Of a stretch of 64,000 nucleotides of DNA, positions 46,247 to 54,234 are shown piece after piece. Under the pieces are notes generated by a model that was not told the origin of the DNA, did no database searches, and was given only the letters and a program-made list of their open reading frames with translations. Positions within the stretch are counted from its first letter, which is position 1, and each line of letters begins with the position of its first letter. The stretch lies in the NCBI GenBank assembly GCA_012038135.1, contig JAAVJQ010000011.1, forward strand, positions 1 to 64,000. Direction: 5' to 3'. This DNA is from Salinimicrobium nanhaiense (GTDB lineage Bacteria > Bacteroidota > Bacteroidia > Flavobacteriales > Flavobacteriaceae). A program made the translations under genes and the position numbers.

Positions 46247-47851
46247 CTAGTTTTTGAATTTTTTCTCTTTGGAAAGGGTAATGATCTTTTCAAGCGCCAG
46301 GTCATCTTCATTTACGATCTGCTCAAAGATTGTACTGCCAAACAACTGCTGACCCATAGCGGCTTTAAAGTATCTCCTAAGCACCGGCCTGTAATGCGAG
46401 AACTGCATTTCGAAATTTTCTCTTAACATGAACGCACGAAATTCCCTCAGCACCTCGTCTGTGATCAATTCCCGCTCCATAAACTCTTCCTCACTTAGTG
46501 CATTATAAAAGCTTCTGTTCTTCTCCAGAACTTCGAATATAAAAGCGTCCATATAGCCGTTGCGAAGCATGAGATTTAAGCTTTGTCTTTCAAAATTGCT
46601 ATCCTTGGGAATAAAGACATCGGGGATGATCCCGCCACCACCATAGACGACCTTTCCGCCGGGGGTGATATATTTGAGTGAATCTTCCACATGAATGCTG
46701 TCTGCACTCTGTAATTCCCCATTCTTATACCGGTTAAGGTAGTCGTTGAAATATTCTTCACTGCCATTGTCGTATGGCCGCTGGATAGATCTTCCTGTAG
46801 GGGTGTAATACCTTGCAATGGTAAGTCTTACTGCACTTCCATCTCCCAAAGCCATTTCCCGTTGCACAAGGCCTTTGCCGTAGGAGCGTCTGCCTACAAT
46901 GGTACCTTTATCATTGTCCTGTAAAGCCCCTGCAATGATCTCACTTGCCGAAGCAGAATTTTCATTGATGAGTACATAAAGTTCGCCGGTTTCAAAGTTC
47001 CCTTCTTTTGTAGCGTAGGTCTTTTCAACAGCTCCTTTTTTATTCTTTGTGATGAGCACAAGTTTATCTTCAGGAAGGAATTCATCAACGATCTTAGTGG
47101 CTTCGGCGAGATAGCCCCCCGGATTATTCCTAAGGTCCAGAACGATTTGGGTAGCACCCTTTTTCTTCAGGCTTAAAAGACCTTTTTTAAATTCTTCATA
47201 GGTAGATTCCGCAAAGCGATTGATCTTGATATAGCCAAGATCTTCGGTGAGCATATAAACAGCATCGACGCTTTTTAAGGCCACCTTTCCGCGCTTTACA
47301 CTGAATTCAAGAAGCTCGGGCACCCCTTTGCGATGCACTCTAAGAACCACCTTCGTGTTTTCCTCTCCTTTTAATTTATTGGTAATCGAATCCTCACTGA
47401 TATTTGAGTCGAATAGAGGCTCATCATTGGCATAAAGAATTCTGTCTCCCCCCTTAATTCCTACCTTTTCACTAGGCCCGCCTTCAAGGGTCTGGATCAC
47501 AGCAATGGTATCATTGATGTTTCTAAAGCTCACCCCAATTCCCACAAAATCACCTTTCATGCTGGCGCTGAGGTTCACGTATTCAGATTTGGGTATATAT
47601 ACCGAATGCGGATCGAGGTCTGTGAGGATTTCGTTCACGGTAACATCTACAATACTGTCCATATCCACATCATCTACATATTCATATTCGATGTAGTCTA
47701 TGAGTCGGGCTAATTTTTCTTTCTTTTTGTTGGGTTTGAGAAAAGAGTTGGAGGTATAGCTGGAAAAATCCAGGGCAGCACCTATTAGTACGCCAATGGC
47801 GCAGGCGAAGCCTAATAGAAGTGGCAGATATTTTTTACTGTTATTTTTCAA
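46247..47851 (-). CDS. S41 C-terminal processing protease
   Basis: A 534-residue protease with an N-terminal membrane anchor (about 8-28), a PDZ domain (about 92-175, with GIGVSF and GGDRIL) and an S41 catalytic domain. Catalytic Ser301 lies in ENSASASE and Lys326 in SYGKG, spaced 25 residues apart as in Prc/CtpA. It acts in the periplasm on C-termini of proteins. The start overlaps the dCMP deaminase stop (ATGA), so both are one operon. Confidence 0.92.
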   Translation of the reverse strand: MKNNSKKYLPLLLGFACAIGVLIGAALDFSSYTSNSFLKPNKKKEKLARLIDYIEYEYVDDVDMDSIVDVTVNEILTDLDPHSVYIPKSEYVNLSASMKGDFVGIGVSFRNINDTIAVIQTLEGGPSEKVGIKGGDRILYANDEPLFDSNISEDSITNKLKGEENTKVVLRVHRKGVPELLEFSVKRGKVALKSVDAVYMLTEDLGYIKINRFAESTYEEFKKGLLSLKKKGATQIVLDLRNNPGGYLAEATKIVDEFLPEDKLVLITKNKKGAVEKTYATKEGNFETGELYVLINENSASASEIIAGALQDNDKGTIVGRRSYGKGLVQREMALGDGSAVRLTIARYYTPTGRSIQRPYDNGSEEYFNDYLNRYKNGELQSADSIHVEDSLKYITPGGKVVYGGGGIIPDVFIPKDSNFERQSLNLMLRNGYMDAFIFEVLEKNRSFYNALSEEEFMERELITDEVLREFRAFMLRENFEMQFSHYRPVLRRYFKAAMGQQLFGSTIFEQIVNEDDLALEKIITLSKEKKFKN

Positions 47852-48279
47852 CCGTCTAATTCGGTGATTTGCTCTATTTCTACTCCGGCTTTATCTAAAA
47901 AGTCAATTCCGGAATTATCTTTATAATCTATTTGATATACCAAACGGGTAATGCCGCTCTGGTGTATCAGTTTACTGCATTCCTTGCACGGAGACATGGT
48001 GATATACAGAGTTGCCCCTTTACACGACTGCGTGGAACCGGCTACCTTTAAAATAGCATTTGCTTCGGCATGAAGCACGTACCATTTAGTGTACCCTTCC
48101 TCGTCTTCACAAGGATTCTCAAAACCGGTGGGGGTTCCGTTATATCCGTCAGAAATGATCATTCTATCTTTTACAATAAGCGCGCCAACCTGTTTGCGTT
48201 GGCAGTGAGAAAGTTTCCCCCATTCTTTAGCTATTCTAAGATAGGCCCTGTCAAATTTTAATTGCTTCGTCTTTTGCAT
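47848..48279 (-). CDS. dCMP/CMP deaminase family protein
   Basis: A 143-residue zinc deaminase with HAEANAIL and PCKECSKLI supplying the metal ligands and the catalytic Glu. This is the ComEB/dCMP deaminase form, which makes dUMP for thymidylate synthesis. It is first in a two-gene operon with the S41 protease. It fits with nrdAB and the dGTPase as dNTP metabolism, although they are 6-10 kb away. Confidence 0.88.
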   Translation of the reverse strand: MQKTKQLKFDRAYLRIAKEWGKLSHCQRKQVGALIVKDRMIISDGYNGTPTGFENPCEDEEGYTKWYVLHAEANAILKVAGSTQSCKGATLYITMSPCKECSKLIHQSGITRLVYQIDYKDNSGIDFLDKAGVEIEQITELDG

Positions 48280-48386
48280 AGTGTTTAAAGCCCCTGCAAG
48301 ATATAAAGCTTTTTAAGTAGTTGAGACTTTGAGCTTTACTAAAATATTGCAAGGCTGAAATTAATCCATTAAAGGAAAGTTAAATT

Positions 48387-48971
48387 TTATAGCGCAAGAT
48401 AGTTTTCTTTTAGAATAGGTAAAATGATCCCAATGACCAAGGCTGAAATTACCAGGATCCAGTCTCTTCTCTTTACCCTGAGCATATTTTGTAGAATAAA
48501 TCCCACGATCATTACACACAAAACCACAATTATTTGAGCGGTCTCTATTCCCAAAGCAAATTCCAGTAAAGGCAGAAAAATGTCTGTTCCCGATGCGATC
48601 ATCTTAAAATAAGTGGAAAAACCCAATCCGTGAATGATCCCGAAAAAAGCTGTGGTAAGGTAAAGTATACTGATGTTGTTTTTGCTCTCTTTTTTCCTGG
48701 CATTGATCATATTAAAAACAGCCGTGATCAAAATAGTAAGCGGGATCAAAAATTCTACCCAGGTGCTGTCAACGATCACGATCTCATAAACCGATAGGAA
48801 AAGTGAAATTGTGTGGCCAAGAGTAAAGATTGTTACCAGCCATAACACCCTCTTCCAGGTGTGGAAGGAGTAGGCTGCTACAAGAACTATAAGGAAAAGA
48901 ATGTGATCATAGGCGTTCCAGTCCAATACATGTTCCAGGCCTAATCTAAAATACAACCAGAATTGTGACAT
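48387..48971 (-). CDS. HupE/UreJ family membrane protein
   Basis: A 194-residue integral membrane protein with about six helices and the family landmarks GLEHVLDWNAYDHILFL near the N-terminus and FGIIHGLGFS in the middle. Members are linked to nickel or cobalt uptake in other bacteria. No hydrogenase or urease gene is near, so the substrate is open. Confidence 0.8.
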   Translation of the reverse strand: MSQFWLYFRLGLEHVLDWNAYDHILFLIVLVAAYSFHTWKRVLWLVTIFTLGHTISLFLSVYEIVIVDSTWVEFLIPLTILITAVFNMINARKKESKNNISILYLTTAFFGIIHGLGFSTYFKMIASGTDIFLPLLEFALGIETAQIIVVLCVMIVGFILQNMLRVKRRDWILVISALVIGIILPILKENYLAL

Positions 48972-49089
48972 ATTTCAAAAATGATAATCGCCGAAAGTAC
49001 AATTTCTTGTTAAGATGGGCAAAGACGGGGACAGTAGTGGAGATTTTTTATATAGTTTGTTCTACTGAATTAATTTTTCGGATTATTTA

Positions 49090-49117
49090 TTTGCGAAAAG
49101 AAAATTTCATACTTTTG
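49090..49117 (+). promoter_or_regulatory. promoter of the tRNA-Leu pair
   Basis: TTTG (49090-49093) and TACTTTTG (49110-49117) are 16 bp apart, the best full match to the Bacteroidota -33/-7 promoter in the window. They lie 10 bp before the first tRNA. Confidence 0.75.
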
Positions 49118-49127
49118 CCGTCCACTA

Positions 49128-49195
49128 GCCTTGGTGGCGGAACTGGTAGACGCGCTGGATTCAAAATCCAAACTTAAAAGAGCGTAAAATGTTAG
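49128..49195 (+). pseudogene. truncated tRNA-Leu(CAA)
   Basis: The acceptor 5' strand (GCCTTGG), the D arm (GGCGGAACTGGTAGACGC) and an anticodon arm (TGGA-TTCAAAA-TCCA, anticodon CAA) are intact. After that the sequence departs: no T arm (GGTTCGANNCC) and no 3' acceptor strand complementary to GCCTTGG. The full tRNA-Leu begins at once after it. The 5' half would be co-transcribed with the intact tRNA. Confidence 0.75.
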
Positions 49196-49278
49196 GCCGA
49201 AGTGGTGGAATTGGTAGACACGATGGATTCAAAATCCATTGCTGATAAGGCGTGCGGGTTCGATTCCCGCCTTCGGTA
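49196..49278 (+). tRNA. tRNA-Leu (anticodon CAA)
   Basis: An 83-nt class II tRNA. Acceptor GCCGAAG pairs with CTTCGGT (last pair G-U). The anticodon arm is ATGGA-TTCAAAA-TCCAT with anticodon CAA. A long variable arm (GCTGATAAGGC) follows, and the T arm is GCGGG-TTCGATT-CCCGC. It is the likely attachment locus of the accessory region downstream. Confidence 0.95.
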
Positions 49279-49283
49279 CGAAA

Positions 49284-49314
49284 AAGAGCTGAGATGAAAA
49301 TCTCGGCTTTTTTT
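49284..49314 (+). terminator. terminator after tRNA-Leu
   Basis: Stem GCTGAGAT/ATCTCGGC (one G-U pair) with a GAAA loop, flanked by A-run and T-run. Confidence 0.85.
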
Positions 49315-49320
49315 ATGCTC

Positions 49321-49393
49321 AGGTACAACATAGGTACAACATTTAAGTATATTTAATGAACTCATTAAAAATGATTTCATTTGGTATCATTAA
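49321..49393. promoter_or_regulatory. tandem 11-mers and twin palindromes before the two-gene cassette
   Basis: AGGTACAACAT occurs twice head to tail (49321-49331, 49332-49342). Then come two palindromes with the same core, TTAATGA-AC-TCATTAA (49353-49368) and AATGA-TT-TCATT (49370-49381), centred 15 bp apart. A further half-site TCATTAA lies at 49387-49393. They resemble a repressor operator for the cassette starting at 49474. The 11-mers could be integrase or regulator sites. Confidence 0.5.
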
Positions 49394-49473
49394 GCTAAAA
49401 TGAAAATCAACTTTTACGGGCTTATATTCAGAGTTTGAGATGATTGAACTTTTTTAAGTAAACATTTAATCCG

Positions 49474-51366
49474 ATGGTCAAGATTGATAGACAGATTAAC
49501 ACTTTAATCCAAAAGTGTATAAACACAAAAAAAATAGAATTTCCTAAAGTGGAAACAGCTAATTGTGGCCTACTGTTGAAAAAAGAAATCGTCCTACAAA
49601 TGGAATCAAATCCTGAATTTATTAAGCTCAACCCAAATTCTATTGAATTTAACGAAGCCCTACTTAAAGAAGCTGAAGTTAAACTTGAAAGAGAAATGCC
49701 TAAGAATATTGTGGGAGCTTTTGGTTTTGTAGAAGATTTTCAGGAAAAATTAAAAGAGGAAAATGGAATTGCCAAAAATGTAATCAATGGTTACGGCAGT
49801 TTGATTAAGGGATTACAAGGTTATATTTTACATAGACTGCATTCAGATGGATTTGATGTCAAAGGATATTTTTTAGACAAATTGAAGCCTAAAGGAGAAA
49901 GAGAGAAGGAACTCTTCTTATTTGAACAGCACCTTTATAGATTCCTTCCATATTCAAAATATTCAGCAAAAGATATTTGGGAGATATGTCAGCGAACACT
50001 TGCTTTTGACGACCGATATTACGTGGATGAATTTGCCCGTAAGCTACCGTTCAACAATTTTGATTTAGCAAAAAATATTTATTCTATTGCCATCAGGTCA
50101 GAACAACCCAATGATACATTTTTCATAGCTAGCCTTTTAATAGGACTTCACAATAATGGATTTGAAGGGGTATTTGAAAAGGCATTTGAGCTACAAAACA
50201 AGCATCCGCAACAGGGCTATCACGTTTTAAATTCGTTACAAAACCTTTCAGACGAGCAAAATAATTCGATATTCGAATTAGTCCATAATGATTATTTACC
50301 AGAATCTATTGGTAGTAAAACTCAAGTTATTTGCGGTTTAATCGACAATCCAAAAGTAAGTGAAGAACTGCGGAAGGGTTGTTTTAATTTAATTACCACC
50401 TATCTTCAAAAAGAAAATAAGGAACTTGTTAAAATTGCCTTTCACAGAATAATCTATAATCTTAAGTCTTTTGAGGCTGAGAAATACAAATTGCTCCACA
50501 TTTATTTTGAAAATACGCAGGATATTTCCGTTATAGAAAGCTTTTTCTATAACTATGAGCATCCCGAGCATTTATTTCACCTAATGAAAATGTTTTACCT
50601 AGCTGGATGGCAAAGAGGTTCCATCAACCGATTTGAAAGTTCCATTTTCCATTTTTGGAGTAATAATATACAAGAAACAGAAAAACATATCCTTGAACTT
50701 TTTAAGCCTGAGGACAAGTTTGGTTTGCTTCCGGTAGAAATTATAATGACTGGAAGTTTTGGGGCACTTCCAATAGATTTGCTGAAATTGGACACAAAAC
50801 AGGAGCAGGCAAAGGCGATTGAAGCTATTACCTTGTTTCCACATACTTTTGACAAATTACTTCCAATAGTTCTTCCATTAAGACGTTCGCCTTATCCGGA
50901 AGTTGTAAAGTTTCTTCAGATAAAACTCTCTGAACTGATATATGATGCCTACCATAGGTCTTTACTGGACGACATAGAAAACCTATTAGATGAATCTAAA
51001 GAAGATAAAGCATTTGTACGACCGTTAAGGGAAGCCTATAAAAATTATGAATCTATTGTATCAAAAAAGAAATCTATAAATGACCTAAACCCCTATGAAA
51101 ATGAACGGGATTTAATGGATTTGTATTATAGTCTAGAACACGAGAATAGAGCCAAAATGATGCAAGATATTAATGAGAATCCCAATGGTATTCTTGCGGC
51201 TGTGGGGAGGAGTACAATAATAGTTAGGGGCAACAGTTGGAAGCAAGAACTTGAAGATAAAGTGATGCCATTAGGGAAAGTAGAATCCAGTTTTATACTT
51301 GACGCCAGATTGTTCAAAAATCCCGACCTGCAAGAGTATATTTTAAATACCTACGATAAGAGATGA
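49474..51366 (+). CDS. helical-repeat protein, first gene of a candidate defence cassette
   Basis: A 630-residue protein of no family I recognise. It is almost wholly alpha-helical by composition. From about residue 150 to 510 it shows a succession of paired amphipathic helices (for example LPFNNFDLAKNIYSIAI and SIFELVHNDYLPES) like a HEAT/ARM-type solenoid. There is no signal peptide, membrane segment or nucleotide-binding motif. Its last 4 bp (ATGA) overlap the start of the nuclease-domain gene, so the two are coupled and probably form a complex. The DNA appears more AT-rich than the housekeeping genes. The location between tRNA-Leu and mobile elements points to acquired cargo. Confidence 0.7.
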   Translation: MVKIDRQINTLIQKCINTKKIEFPKVETANCGLLLKKEIVLQMESNPEFIKLNPNSIEFNEALLKEAEVKLEREMPKNIVGAFGFVEDFQEKLKEENGIAKNVINGYGSLIKGLQGYILHRLHSDGFDVKGYFLDKLKPKGEREKELFLFEQHLYRFLPYSKYSAKDIWEICQRTLAFDDRYYVDEFARKLPFNNFDLAKNIYSIAIRSEQPNDTFFIASLLIGLHNNGFEGVFEKAFELQNKHPQQGYHVLNSLQNLSDEQNNSIFELVHNDYLPESIGSKTQVICGLIDNPKVSEELRKGCFNLITTYLQKENKELVKIAFHRIIYNLKSFEAEKYKLLHIYFENTQDISVIESFFYNYEHPEHLFHLMKMFYLAGWQRGSINRFESSIFHFWSNNIQETEKHILELFKPEDKFGLLPVEIIMTGSFGALPIDLLKLDTKQEQAKAIEAITLFPHTFDKLLPIVLPLRRSPYPEVVKFLQIKLSELIYDAYHRSLLDDIENLLDESKEDKAFVRPLREAYKNYESIVSKKKSINDLNPYENERDLMDLYYSLEHENRAKMMQDINENPNGILAAVGRSTIIVRGNSWKQELEDKVMPLGKVESSFILDARLFKNPDLQEYILNTYDKR

Positions 51367-53111
51367 ATATTAAGCAACTAGTGGTTAAGGACTATCTGGA
51401 ATCTTTAACAGAGAAAGACGAGCTAAATCGTATTTTCCCTCTTTTATTGGAAAGTATGGGATTTGAGATTTTGTCTAAACCGACCGAATATTTGGGTTTG
51501 CAAGAATATGGCAAAGACATTGTGGCTGTTGGGATTGACGAAGATAAAGTTAAAAAGCGATTCTATTTTGAACTAAAGGGTGGAGCGGACAGAAATATCA
51601 CTACGAGGAACTTTTACGGTAAAGATGGAATACAGGAATCAATTACCGAAGCAACTTATACGCCATTTGTATCGGCGTACCCAAAATTCCAAGAACTACC
51701 CTTAAAAGTTGTAATTGTGCACAATGGGGTTATTGAAGGCGGCCTGCAAAAAACCTTCGAAAACTTTTTGGTCAAAATAAGTAAACCTGTAGATAACACG
51801 GTTTTTGAACGTTGGGATATTGCACGTTTAACCGCTATGTTCTCTGAAAACCTTTTCGGGGCATACCTACTTACTGATTCTTCCACCACAAAACTTTTCA
51901 ATAGAGTTTTGGTTAATTTGGATACATCCGATGGGGTTTCACGAGACTTTATAAAACTTATCGATTCATTATTTGAAAAGATTGAATGGAAAGGCTATAA
52001 AACTAAAATTCCAAGAAAATGGCAATTACTTTTTGAATCCTTAAAACTAATTTCATTCATAATTTACACGGAGTCTAAAGAATATAACAACCTTGACATT
52101 GCAAAACGCTACCTTACTCATTTGGTATTACGATATTGGTACTGGGTTTTGAAGAATAACCTGGAAAATAATAAAAAGGTGCTCAAGCACTTTAATCAGG
52201 TAATGCTGTTTTTCTATGAAGTATTGCAACAGTATTTTGATAGGACTCTTTCCATAGTACAAACAAAAGATGGACTTTACGCAGAAAATGGTGGTATGTC
52301 TGAACAGGTGGGTTATACCCAAAGAACTTTCGACTACTTGGCTTATTTGTTGATTCTAATAAATATGGAGAAAGCTTGTTTCCCAGACTACGACTTACTA
52401 GATGCTAGAACTGGAGTTTACAATGTTGTTCAGCACAACTCGGTTTCTAAGCGACCTTTGCTGGATATTCACTCATTGGTCATCGTCAATACCATAGAAC
52501 TTTTTATACAGACAGATGATGTTGATGCAGCGAAAGCATATCTTAAAAGTATACTTGCTACAATAAAATATAGAAAGGAAAAATCTGGAATGCTACCGGA
52601 TGCCAACAATAGTATTCAAAATGTTATTAAATATACGGTTACAGGAACTAAACCAGTTTATTATTCGGATTCCACCTCGCCTTTGTTGGCAGTTTTATTA
52701 GAGTATATTGCTCTTTTTGGTTTGGAGGAAGAATATAACCAATTGAGAATTTTCGTCAAAAAACACGATATCACTTTGGGACTTTTTATTCCTCATCACA
52801 GCAAAAATTCAGTGTCTGAAAACCTCATTGAGGATAAAGAAAACGACCTCGAAGAACAGTTATTTTCGAAACCTCTGCGAGATGGATATCAAGTGGATAC
52901 AAGACTTACAAAAAATTTAATAGACGAATTGCCTTTTGAAGAGTTTAAGGAAAAGATAAAGAAAAGAAAAGATGAATTTATCTATGAATATCGTACTGAT
53001 AAAGCAGGATATGCTTTTCTGAAAGATTTGGCACATTTCTATTTTCATACACCTTATTTTCCTGACAAATGGAGAAATGTTACAGATGGTTTGTTAAAAT
53101 CCCAAGGATAA
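51363..53111 (+). CDS. Mrr-like PD-(D/E)XK nuclease-domain protein, second gene of the cassette
   Basis: A 582-residue protein. Residues about 20-165 look like an Mrr-type restriction-endonuclease fold: a helix (NRIFPLLLESMGFEIL), then GKDIVAV with Asp52 and FELKGG with Glu70-x-Lys72. The spacing fits the PD-(D/E)XK active site. KVVIVHNGVIEGG and ERWDIARLT follow, as in Mrr-like domains. Residues about 180-582 are helical with no known family. There is no signal peptide. The predicted role is a DNA-cleaving effector that works with the helical protein at 49474; both parts of that statement are inference. It is followed by a copy of the ~210-bp repeat. Confidence 0.7.
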   Translation: MNIKQLVVKDYLESLTEKDELNRIFPLLLESMGFEILSKPTEYLGLQEYGKDIVAVGIDEDKVKKRFYFELKGGADRNITTRNFYGKDGIQESITEATYTPFVSAYPKFQELPLKVVIVHNGVIEGGLQKTFENFLVKISKPVDNTVFERWDIARLTAMFSENLFGAYLLTDSSTTKLFNRVLVNLDTSDGVSRDFIKLIDSLFEKIEWKGYKTKIPRKWQLLFESLKLISFIIYTESKEYNNLDIAKRYLTHLVLRYWYWVLKNNLENNKKVLKHFNQVMLFFYEVLQQYFDRTLSIVQTKDGLYAENGGMSEQVGYTQRTFDYLAYLLILINMEKACFPDYDLLDARTGVYNVVQHNSVSKRPLLDIHSLVIVNTIELFIQTDDVDAAKAYLKSILATIKYRKEKSGMLPDANNSIQNVIKYTVTGTKPVYYSDSTSPLLAVLLEYIALFGLEEEYNQLRIFVKKHDITLGLFIPHHSKNSVSENLIEDKENDLEEQLFSKPLRDGYQVDTRLTKNLIDELPFEEFKEKIKKRKDEFIYEYRTDKAGYAFLKDLAHFYFHTPYFPDKWRNVTDGLLKSQG

Positions 53112-53181
53112 ATTTCGGTAGACATATTTGATTTATGGCGTAATTCTAATTGAAGTGAATTAATCGAGTCATTATCCATTT

Positions 53182-53391
53182 AGCACATTCCCCTGCATTT
53201 CGCGAAAAGCTACATTCCGGGAAAAGCGCTTCATTACAAAGGTCTTGAACCCAACTCCAAAGCTTCCGATTTCCATTCCACTTGTCCGCCCTTTCCCGAG
53301 AAAAATCGGGAAGCGGTCAAACTCCATTCCCATCTACATCTTTGAAGTCAAGTCCGCTTTAAATCCTACAGAAAGATAATTCTGTTTAATA
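53182..53391 (+). repeat. ~210-bp repeat, copy A (interrupted by IS21)
   Basis: It begins GCACATTCCCCTGCATT and ends GTCCGCTTTAAATCCTAC plus about 20 bp, parallel to the copies at 58950 and 59161. It contains the hairpin TTCCCGA-GAAAAA-TCGGGAA (53293-53312). The IS21 element starts directly after it. The stretch 53112-53181 has no recognised feature. Confidence 0.7.
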
Positions 53392-53477
53392 CTGGCTATT
53401 TCGGAGTGACCGTGCCACCTATTTCGGTTCAAACAGTGCCACTTTGAAAGATCATGCAATTATATAAAAAAATAATG

Positions 53478-54215
53478 TTACTCGTTTTTCAGAACTCCCT
53501 TTCTTAATGATTCTCCTTTAAGATCTATCCTATGTGAGGAGTTTACTATCCTGTCCAGGATTGCATCAGCAATAGTCCCTTCCCCGATAATATCATACCA
53601 TGCAGATACCGGTATTTGAGAGGATAATATGGTAGATGTTTTATTGTATCGGTCATCGATTATATCCATTAAGGTCTCTCTTGCATGATTGTCGAAGGCT
53701 TGAAGTCCAAAATCATCAAGGATGAGTAGATCTGCTTTAAGCAGTTTATTTAGTTCCTTGAGATAGGTTCCATCAATTTTACGGAGTTTTAACTTCTTAA
53801 ATAGACGGGCAGTGTTTGAGTAGATGGTTTTATATTCCATCATGCAGGCCTGATGGCCTAAGGCCTGTGCTAAATAACTCTTGCCTACTCCGGAGGCACC
53901 GGTCAGTATAAGGTTTTCCTTTTTAGCTATAAAATCCAGGGATCCCAGACGAACAAACATGTTCTTGTCGAGGTTACGATTGGAGGCGTAGTTTACTTCA
54001 ACAAGACTTGCTTTCTGCCTGAAGTTTGCCTGCTTAAAAAGACGTTCAATCTTCCGGTTCTGGCGATCCTCCCACTCATGGTCTGTGAGTAGTGCCAGAT
54101 ATTCATCGGCAGTGATATCGTTTAATTCGTTGTTCTTTACATGCTGAAGGTGTAGCTGGGCCATAGCCCCCAGTCGCATTTGTTTTAGTTTTTCAATAGT
54201 CTGATTGTTATTCAT
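53478..54215 (-). CDS. istB: IS21 helper ATPase IstB
   Basis: A 245-residue AAA+ ATPase with Walker A GASGVGKS (106-113) and Walker B LLILDDFG. It helps IstA choose and capture target DNA. It is full length, begins 19 bp after istA and is read with it. Confidence 0.93.
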   Translation of the reverse strand: MNNNQTIEKLKQMRLGAMAQLHLQHVKNNELNDITADEYLALLTDHEWEDRQNRKIERLFKQANFRQKASLVEVNYASNRNLDKNMFVRLGSLDFIAKKENLILTGASGVGKSYLAQALGHQACMMEYKTIYSNTARLFKKLKLRKIDGTYLKELNKLLKADLLILDDFGLQAFDNHARETLMDIIDDRYNKTSTILSSQIPVSAWYDIIGEGTIADAILDRIVNSSHRIDLKGESLRKGVLKNE

Positions 54216-54234
54216 ATTTCTGGATTAAAATGAT

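Noticed and set aside
49192..49380. Minus-strand reading frame of 62 codons over the tRNA-Leu
   Set aside because: It is the reverse translation of the tRNA and its terminator, a common spurious call.
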